From Candidatus Odyssella thessalonicensis L13 (GTDB lineage Bacteria > Pseudomonadota > Alphaproteobacteria > Paracaedibacterales > Paracaedibacteraceae): a stretch of 64,000 nt of DNA. Below, piece after piece: positions 58,111 through 64,000 of the stretch. Location: contig NZ_AEWF01000001.1 in NCBI RefSeq assembly GCF_000190415.1, forward strand, positions 372,001 through 436,000, in the 5' to 3' direction. The notes beneath the pieces are model-generated. The model had not been told where the DNA came from, did no database searches, and saw only the letters and a program-made list of their open reading frames with translations. Position numbers and translations under genes: made by a program. Numbering within the stretch: the first letter of the stretch is position 1; every line of letters starts with the position of its first letter.

Positions 58111-58967
58111 CGATTGATTCCTCCGCTATTACCGCTAATTTTCTCATGCAAAACTTCCAAGATTTCTACCGGGAATTACTTATTCAAAAGGAAATCGCTC
58201 TGCGTACTTTAGAGGACAGCCGCGACATCCCTTTAAAAAACGCCCCCAGTCAATCTCCAGTTGAGGCGTCACAAAGTGATGAAAGTTTACTCAATGAAGC
58301 CACCAACACGCCGGTCGAATTAGAAAGTATTACCGATAAAATCCAGCATCAATTTCGTCTGATGTTTGAGCGATTTTCCTTAAATGCCCAAAATCAAGTG
58401 GGTGAGTTTGCTGTTACCCACTTCCAAGATACTCTGTATGGGATGGCTGCCCTTCTTGATGAGACCTTTTTAGCCTTTTCTTGGGTTGGAAAGAATCGCT
58501 GGGAGCGCAATCTAATGGAAAAGCAGCTCTTTCACACTCAAGTTGCCGGTGAGCTGATCTTCAGTAAAATTGATGATCTTCTAAATGCTAATGATCCGGT
58601 CAGGAATGATGTGGCGACCATTTATATGTTAGTTCTATCTTTAGGATTTAAAGGTAAGTATCGCGGCGAAAACGCTGATCCTCAGATCCTGTGGTACCAA
58701 CGTGAACTATATAAAATGATTCACCGACACTCGCCTGCCTTATTTACGACAGGCCGAGAACACTTAATTCCGGCGTGCTATGACCATGCAATTTCTTTAC
58801 CTGCCGGTAAAGGTATCCCGGATGTCCGCAGTTGGTTTACGGCTTTTGCGGCGATCCTTTTCATCTTTATCGTTATCTCCTCATTCCTATGGTTCAAGCT
58901 TGTCCGCGATATGGATGATGCTTTAGGACAAATTCTGACCCAAGCACAAAAGTTAGGCTTATCATGA
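58107..58967 (+). CDS. tssL: Type VI secretion membrane protein TssL (DotU-type)
   Basis: Inner-membrane partner of TssM. An N-terminal extension (about 1-75, serine/glutamate-rich) precedes the DotU hook-like domain with FQDTLYGMAALLDETFLAFSW, WERNLMEKQLFHTQVAGE and YMLVLSLGFKGKY. A C-terminal transmembrane helix (about 246-264) follows, but no peptidoglycan-binding OmpA domain, so the anchor is elsewhere. Overlaps tssK and tssM by 4 bp each. Confidence 0.93.
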   Translation: MTIDSSAITANFLMQNFQDFYRELLIQKEIALRTLEDSRDIPLKNAPSQSPVEASQSDESLLNEATNTPVELESITDKIQHQFRLMFERFSLNAQNQVGEFAVTHFQDTLYGMAALLDETFLAFSWVGKNRWERNLMEKQLFHTQVAGELIFSKIDDLLNANDPVRNDVATIYMLVLSLGFKGKYRGENADPQILWYQRELYKMIHRHSPALFTTGREHLIPACYDHAISLPAGKGIPDVRSWFTAFAAILFIFIVISSFLWFKLVRDMDDALGQILTQAQKLGLS

Positions 58968-61900
58968 AGACCATAATGGACTTTATTTCAGGACTGAACG
59001 CATATCTTCACCTTATTGTCATCTCGGGGGCAATTATTGCTTTACTCTTGATGTTACTGTTTTTATATGTAACATCTCGTAAGGTGCAAACTGAAATTGA
59101 CAAACGTGTGCCGCCCGGATCCGCCAAAGCAGCTGAAGATTTGCTACCACCGGAAGATAAAACGCCACCTTGGGGGGGATTCTTCTCCCGTTATCTGACC
59201 CTTCGGGGATATTTTAAGGTCGGCGATTTGAGTCTTATCTTTCTGCGAGCCCTCAAATTATTACGTAACCGTCTAGATACTGTAAATTACAAGTATTTCT
59301 TGCCCTGGTATCTTATGATTGGCCCGTCCAGTTCTGGAAAAAGTAGTTTAATAGAGCGTGGTGGCGTTGCTTTACCGCTGGGTAAGCCCACCTTTGGCGT
59401 TCATGAGGATAATCCTGGCTTAAAATGGTGGTTCTTAAATCGCGGCGTCATTCTCGATATCCGCGGTGATTTGCTGATTAGATCTCGGGGCACAGAGGCT
59501 GATGAACGCGGATGGCAAACAATTGTTAATCTTTTAGCGCGCTATCGTCATCGTCGCCCGGCGGACGGGATCATTCTGACCATACCCGCCACTGAATTAT
59601 ATGGTAAAAATAAGCTCTCGGCCGAGGAGATTGGGGATCGCGCTCGCTTTATCTCGCAGAAATTGATCGCTGTCCAGAATTATATGGGCTTAAGACTTCC
59701 TGTCTATGTAGTCATCACTAAGACGGATGCGATACCTGGTTTCCAACAATTCTGCAAATGTATTCCTTATAATAACCGCCATAATATGATTGGCTGGTCG
59801 TCGCCCTATCTGCCAGGGACCGCTTACTCCGCGGCTTGGATTTCTGAAGCATTTGGCTCAATAAAAAACACTCTAACCCGCCTAAAATTAGAAATACTCG
59901 GCCAAGGCACCGATGAATTATCTCGCGATGGCGTGTTTGTATTCCCTTCTGAGCTGATGCATCTCCAGAAGCCGCTCTCCATCTATATGAACCATATTTT
60001 TAAGATTACCTCTTATGATGAATCATTGCTGCTTCGGGGCATCTATTTTTGTGGTGATAGTGGGGCTCATCTTAATCCGGAACAGTTAAATATTATGGCC
60101 CAAGAGGATGAGCCAGAATCGGTAATCACCACCCCGATTGGGGCGTTGGAAACGTCCCCTGAGAAATCAGACGCCCAAACCCCTATCTTCTTCTTGAAAG
60201 ATATTCTTGAAGCTAAGATTTTTAAGGAAACGGGTCTGGCGCAACCTATTCGCCAGCGTCTAATCTCAGCCAACAAACATTTGAATTACGCCAAAGCTGG
60301 AATTGTTGGGTTTATGGGTATTGGCACGTGGGGCATCTTAAAAACCTATGACAATTTTAGCCAAAATCGAGATTACTTGTTACCGGTACTTGGTAAAGTA
60401 AGTTCAATTCTGTACCAGATCCCTGCAACACGCTTGGACCAAAACCGAGTTACCGCCCAAATGTTTGATGAGCAGACGCGTCAACTGCTCGATATGATGG
60501 ATAATTTGCAAAAGGCTGATTTCTTTTCAATATTTATGCCTTCGTCCTGGTTTAGTCCCATCAGCGATAATTTGAAGACATCGCTTAAAGTATCCTACGA
60601 TCAAATCATCCTCAGAACAGTTTATATGGATCTGCTTTTAAAGGCGCGCGATATGCTCACATTTCGAGTCGGGGCCGACGATTATACGCGCGCTCTGGCG
60701 GATATGTTAACGCCCGTGAATACGGTGGAATACCAACTTTTCAAGAGCTATGTGCAACGCTTCATTGACCTGAGCAACCATATCGACAAGTACAATCGCC
60801 TGCAAGAAAGTGCCGACCCTGAACTGTTAAAAGATGTGGTCCAGTATACTTTAGGCATTGAACTTCCTAAGGAATTCTTGAAAAATTACTCGAGCTTTCG
60901 TCGAGTGTTAAAAGATGTGCCTTATCCTAAAATTGATCTCAATCCCTATCAAGGCACGGCCAGAGAAACTTTAAACCATCTTTACAGCCACTTTATTAAT
61001 AGTATGTTCTCGGCCCGGACTGAGAATTCGATTATTGGTAAACTAAAATTGATTACTCGGGCCTATGGCAAAAGCCCCAAGGAAGAAGTTCCCTCTCTTG
61101 ATCCTTTAAGAGAAATTGCCCGGGATCTCCGCCAAGCTATTCCTCACCTTGGTGAACCAGGTAAAACCTGGATGGACGGCGATTATTTTGATGCAGGCGT
61201 GGATTTTTCAGAATTGATGGGACAAATAAGCAGCTTTAAGCTATTTGGGCCAGATATGGTCCATCTTTTTGCAGCTGCAACAGCAACTGGCTACCGTCAA
61301 TTCCAGCAAAGCATGTTAGAGCTTAACAATATGCTAGCACCGCGCAAGCCGATGGATGACCCTAAAAGGGCTCGCCCTTCTGACGGCTTGATTAATCTCG
61401 AAAAAAGCTTAACATTGCTCTTCAATCAATCCTTTATGACGGAGCCTACCGGAGAGATGTTTGTCTCGAAGATTCCGGAGACCCACGTCGTATTCTGGAA
61501 TTCGAAACTGATCGATTTTGCCACGGATGAGGTTAAAAGCTATGAGCAATATATGGAGCAGCATTTTGATGAATTACCACCGGGAATCCGTGGTACCCTT
61601 AAGGAAAGTATACGAGCCAACCTTCAGAAAAACATTGTCAGCTTAATTGCTAAAGCGCAAACCATCACCCCACGCCCGTTATCGCAGTCAACAATTGCAG
61701 CAGCTGAAGAAACCCTGCGAAATAAAATTGATGACGTTAAAACAATTGTTCCTAAATTTATTAAGCTATTAGAAGTGATGAATGATGGCGGCGTGGGCAC
61801 AGGCTTCGTCGAATTAAGAACGCTTTTAGGAACGCTCTCGACGCGTCTTTTAGAGCAAGTGGATCAACTGTTAGAAGGCTACGGCCTTTATAAAGTTAAA

Positions 61901-63280
61901 GAAGACAATTTCAGCTGGTGGAATGGAATCTCTTCGCCTATTCTTGATGGATATAATGTTAAAGACGCCATTGATTTAGGAAATTATCTAGAAAAACAAA
62001 GGGCGCTGCTTCGCCGCCTAACCCATGAATACGCCACATTTATGGTGCAGTTTCTAGCCGCCCCAATCCTTAGGGAGTACGCCGGTCAAGATGACCTTGT
62101 GTTCAAATGGAAACGCTTAATTGATGATGTGGATGGTTATGAAAAGAAAAAGCCAGGCAATTCCTTACAGATCCTTGAGGAAAGCCTGAGCAAGGATCTA
62201 AGTGATATCGACTTACAGAAATGCTTTACCAAGATTCCCCTTAAGGATGTGCGCAGTGGCTCCGGCGATTACCTCTTAAATCGCCGGGATGAGATGAAGC
62301 GCGGCATCCGAGCACAATGCGAGATTTTACGTCGCCAACAAAGCATCAGTAATTATCAGCGCCTTGCCGAATACTTTAATGACAATATTCGCGATAAATT
62401 TCCGTTCCTGGCCAACCCACAACCTGACTCGCCTGAAGCAGAACCGGATAACATTAAAGAATTTTTCCGCATTTATAAAGATTTAGGAAATGATCCTAAA
62501 GTAATCTATGATCAAGTTTATCAGCTTGGCGCTGAAGCGGAAGATTCCTTTACCTTCCTTACCGCTATGGAAAAACTTAAGGTTTTCTTTGAAAGCTTTC
62601 TAAAATCCCCGGTTCCTGCTGAAGTTCCAACCTTTGATATTGAAGTCGCTTTCCGTGTTAACCGTGAGCGGGAAATGAGATCTAATTTAATTATTGATTG
62701 GACGCTCACACCTAATGATACGCACGTTATTACCAATCATGATAAATCTAAAGTGGGTCAATGGAGCTTTGGTAATGAGATCCAAGTAAGCTTCCGCTGG
62801 CCGCCCATGGCACGCATGCAGCCCTATAAAGATCCTAATCAAGCCAATATGGAAGTGGAAGAAGGCACCGTTACTTATCGCTATCCCGGCCGGTGGTCGC
62901 TGTTCTGGATGATCCGCCAACAGCAAGCCTTACAAAGTGAGTACAGTGCGTTAGCCGAACCAACGCCTTATATTCTGAAGTATGAGATTCCCAATGGCCC
63001 AGAAGATAAAACTCTTGCCTTTATCCGGGTAACCATTCTCTCGCCCCGTAAAGGTCGCCAATCGGGTAAACCGGTTCGCATCCCGCCCTTCCCGACTTTG
63101 GCGCCTGATTTACCAGACTCAGTTCTGCAAAAAGCTAACCAAGCAGTCTTAACGTTGGGTAATCAACGGCCCACTGAGCCCACAGAGGATCAAGAAGAGC
63201 CGATTCCCCCTACGTCAGCAGACCAAGCAACCGAAAGCCCTCCGGCTCCTGAAGCCACCGCTTCCGCCGACCAAGAATAA
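58964..63280 (+). CDS. tssM: Type VI secretion protein TssM (IcmF)
   Basis: Large trans-envelope scaffold, 1438 aa, longer than the usual 1100-1300. N-terminal transmembrane helix (about 14-37), a cytoplasmic NTPase domain with Walker A GPSSSGKSS (120-128), another helix near 447-460, then a long periplasmic part with the ImcF-related and TssJ-binding regions (for example DFSELMGQISSFKLFGPDMV and RYPGRWSLFWMI). The last 45 residues form a proline/glutamate/threonine-rich tail that is not needed by the family. Confidence 0.95.
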   Translation: MKTIMDFISGLNAYLHLIVISGAIIALLLMLLFLYVTSRKVQTEIDKRVPPGSAKAAEDLLPPEDKTPPWGGFFSRYLTLRGYFKVGDLSLIFLRALKLLRNRLDTVNYKYFLPWYLMIGPSSSGKSSLIERGGVALPLGKPTFGVHEDNPGLKWWFLNRGVILDIRGDLLIRSRGTEADERGWQTIVNLLARYRHRRPADGIILTIPATELYGKNKLSAEEIGDRARFISQKLIAVQNYMGLRLPVYVVITKTDAIPGFQQFCKCIPYNNRHNMIGWSSPYLPGTAYSAAWISEAFGSIKNTLTRLKLEILGQGTDELSRDGVFVFPSELMHLQKPLSIYMNHIFKITSYDESLLLRGIYFCGDSGAHLNPEQLNIMAQEDEPESVITTPIGALETSPEKSDAQTPIFFLKDILEAKIFKETGLAQPIRQRLISANKHLNYAKAGIVGFMGIGTWGILKTYDNFSQNRDYLLPVLGKVSSILYQIPATRLDQNRVTAQMFDEQTRQLLDMMDNLQKADFFSIFMPSSWFSPISDNLKTSLKVSYDQIILRTVYMDLLLKARDMLTFRVGADDYTRALADMLTPVNTVEYQLFKSYVQRFIDLSNHIDKYNRLQESADPELLKDVVQYTLGIELPKEFLKNYSSFRRVLKDVPYPKIDLNPYQGTARETLNHLYSHFINSMFSARTENSIIGKLKLITRAYGKSPKEEVPSLDPLREIARDLRQAIPHLGEPGKTWMDGDYFDAGVDFSELMGQISSFKLFGPDMVHLFAAATATGYRQFQQSMLELNNMLAPRKPMDDPKRARPSDGLINLEKSLTLLFNQSFMTEPTGEMFVSKIPETHVVFWNSKLIDFATDEVKSYEQYMEQHFDELPPGIRGTLKESIRANLQKNIVSLIAKAQTITPRPLSQSTIAAAEETLRNKIDDVKTIVPKFIKLLEVMNDGGVGTGFVELRTLLGTLSTRLLEQVDQLLEGYGLYKVKEDNFSWWNGISSPILDGYNVKDAIDLGNYLEKQRALLRRLTHEYATFMVQFLAAPILREYAGQDDLVFKWKRLIDDVDGYEKKKPGNSLQILEESLSKDLSDIDLQKCFTKIPLKDVRSGSGDYLLNRRDEMKRGIRAQCEILRRQQSISNYQRLAEYFNDNIRDKFPFLANPQPDSPEAEPDNIKEFFRIYKDLGNDPKVIYDQVYQLGAEAEDSFTFLTAMEKLKVFFESFLKSPVPAEVPTFDIEVAFRVNREREMRSNLIIDWTLTPNDTHVITNHDKSKVGQWSFGNEIQVSFRWPPMARMQPYKDPNQANMEVEEGTVTYRYPGRWSLFWMIRQQQALQSEYSALAEPTPYILKYEIPNGPEDKTLAFIRVTILSPRKGRQSGKPVRIPPFPTLAPDLPDSVLQKANQAVLTLGNQRPTEPTEDQEEPIPPTSADQATESPPAPEATASADQE

Positions 63281-63372
63281 ATTTTTTCGGTTCACAATGG
63301 CGGAGGCTAACTGGCTAAGGCAGCCTCATCTAAAACTTAAGATTTTAAGCAGGGAAAAATGATTTAAACCAT

Positions 63373-63401
63373 TTGACCCTTCTGTGTCTATTTGTTATAT
63401 A
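63373..63401 (+). promoter_or_regulatory. Putative promoter of rpmG
   Basis: TTGACC (63373-63378) and TATATA (63396-63401) with 17-bp spacing, about 50 bp before the rpmG start. Confidence 0.6.
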
Positions 63402-63449
63402 TAGTAAAATATAAATTTGTGTTTAGACAACACATCATGGAGATTAGAT

Positions 63450-63617
63450 ATGGCAAAGGCCGCAACAATCGCAATTAAAATGTTGAGCACTGCAGACACA
63501 GGCTATTTTTACGTTGCTAAGAAAAATCCACGTAAAAAGCCAGAAAAGTTTGAGTTCCGTAAATACGACCCAGTAGCTCGCAAGCACGTAATGTTCAAAG
63601 AAACAAAGATTAAATAG
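63450..63617 (+). CDS. rpmG: 50S ribosomal protein L33
   Basis: 55 aa, normal length. The sequence after [20 protein letters not shown], then [18 protein letters not shown] and [10 protein letters not shown], is the L33 pattern without the zinc-binding cysteines. The ATG at 63450 is set by GGAG 7 nt upstream; the frame is open 11 codons further up but that is not needed. Confidence 0.96.
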   Translation: MAKAATIAIKMLSTADTGYFYVAKKNPRKKPEKFEFRKYDPVARKHVMFKETKIK

Positions 63618-63640
63618 TCTTGTGCTTTAAAGACATTTGA

Positions 63641-63667
63641 AAGCTTCCTCAGGGAAGCTTTTTTTAT
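63641..63667 (+). terminator. Terminator after rpmG
   Basis: Perfect 8-bp stem aagcttcc / ggaagctt with loop tcag, followed by seven T residues. Confidence 0.93.
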
Positions 63668-63851
63668 ATAGTTTTATCCTTGGCAAATTTATTGAATCTT
63701 ATTGTTCCTTGACTAATACTACCTATGAGATCTCAAAAGCTTCTTTATTAACATGCCCTTTTCATAAGCTGTAGATCCTAATGCCTTAATTATTGCTGCG
63801 CTGCTAAGAAATGATAAGGTGCTCTATCACTTATATAAGCTAATTTATACC

Positions 63852-64000
63852 TTACTTATTGTGAGATAAATTAGGAGCCCCTCTGAGAATCATGAGACCT
63901 GCAAACGCTGAGAGAAATGAGGCACCAATAACGCCTAACTTCATCTGGTTAATATAGGCGATCTTTTCAAATGACAACAACCCAATAAATATACTAAATG
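63852..64000 (-). CDS. nhaA: Na+/H+ antiporter NhaA, C-terminus (partial)
   Basis: The minus strand is open from the window edge to a TAA at 63852. The 49 residues seen read SIFIGLLSFEK, then INQMKLGVIGASFLSAFAGLMILRGAP, matching the final helix of NhaA (S/TxFIGxLAF, then a KLGIxxGSxLSAxxG helix). The 5' part lies outside the window. Confidence 0.8.
   Translation of the reverse strand, partial: FSIFIGLLSFEKIAYINQMKLGVIGASFLSAFAGLMILRGAPNLSHNK

Overview
The window is a chromosomal segment of an AT-rich alphaproteobacterium, most probably a host-associated member of the Holosporales/Paracaedibacter/Odyssella type. The group is inferred from features read here: an alphaproteobacterial tatABC-serS-surE-nlpD-yajC-secDF gene order, the phosphotransferase ChpT of the CckA-ChpT-CtrA relay, an LdtR-type MarR regulator, a short ProS, type VI secretion (T6SS) genes, a secreted F-box protein and a Fic protein. 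I could not confirm the genus without a search. I saw no rRNA operon, CRISPR array, transposase or prophage.

Layout. (1) 1-14452, almost all on the minus strand: heme O synthase, then the envelope/export block argS-SPOR-nagZ, an M50 protease, tatABC, serS, surE, nlpD, yajC, secD, secF. The place where many alphaproteobacteria keep scpA/scpB (between nagZ and tatA) holds only the M50 gene and about 750 bp without a recognisable gene. (2) 14635-31977, mixed: SPFH/NfeD pair, a GNAT protein, two tandem RlaP-like nucleotidyltransferases, SemiSWEET, RodZ, an F-box/Sel1-like secreted protein, 3-methyladenine glycosylase, a solitary gcvPB, Fic, aspartate aminotransferase, a degenerate EAL protein, a TssJ-like lipoprotein, PhhB and a small metallopeptidase whose 3' end runs into an antisense tRNA-Val. 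(3) 32106-40914: isovaleryl-CoA dehydrogenase, murG/ftsW, rnhA, pgi, a repeat-containing secreted protein, chpT, proC with a TetR-like gene, and the LdtR-like regulator. (4) 40915-41399: an intergenic region with several DnaA-box-like sequences, a perfect TTAA-N7-TTAA (CtrA-type) site and an AT-rich flank. It is a candidate origin or CtrA/DnaA-controlled promoter. (5) 41400-49221: lineage-specific secreted proteins around holB and proS, one split by a -1 frameshift in an A-run and one broken by an in-frame amber codon. (6) 49664-55271: a receptor-type class III adenylate cyclase, tRNA-His, plsY, pfkA and ald. (7) 55347-63280: T6SS genes tssA (divergent) and tssK-tssL-tssM in a tightly overlapping operon. 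(8) rpmG and the 3' end of nhaA.

How the genes fit together. Most of the window is housekeeping for envelope building, protein export and translation. The host-interaction layer is a partial T6SS (A, K, L, M here and a possible J 25 kb away), several proteins with signal peptides and eukaryotic-like or ankyrin-like elements, and a Fic enzyme. Long gene-free intervals, an amber-interrupted gene, a frameshifted gene and the missing neighbours in conserved blocks all suggest a genome undergoing reduction.
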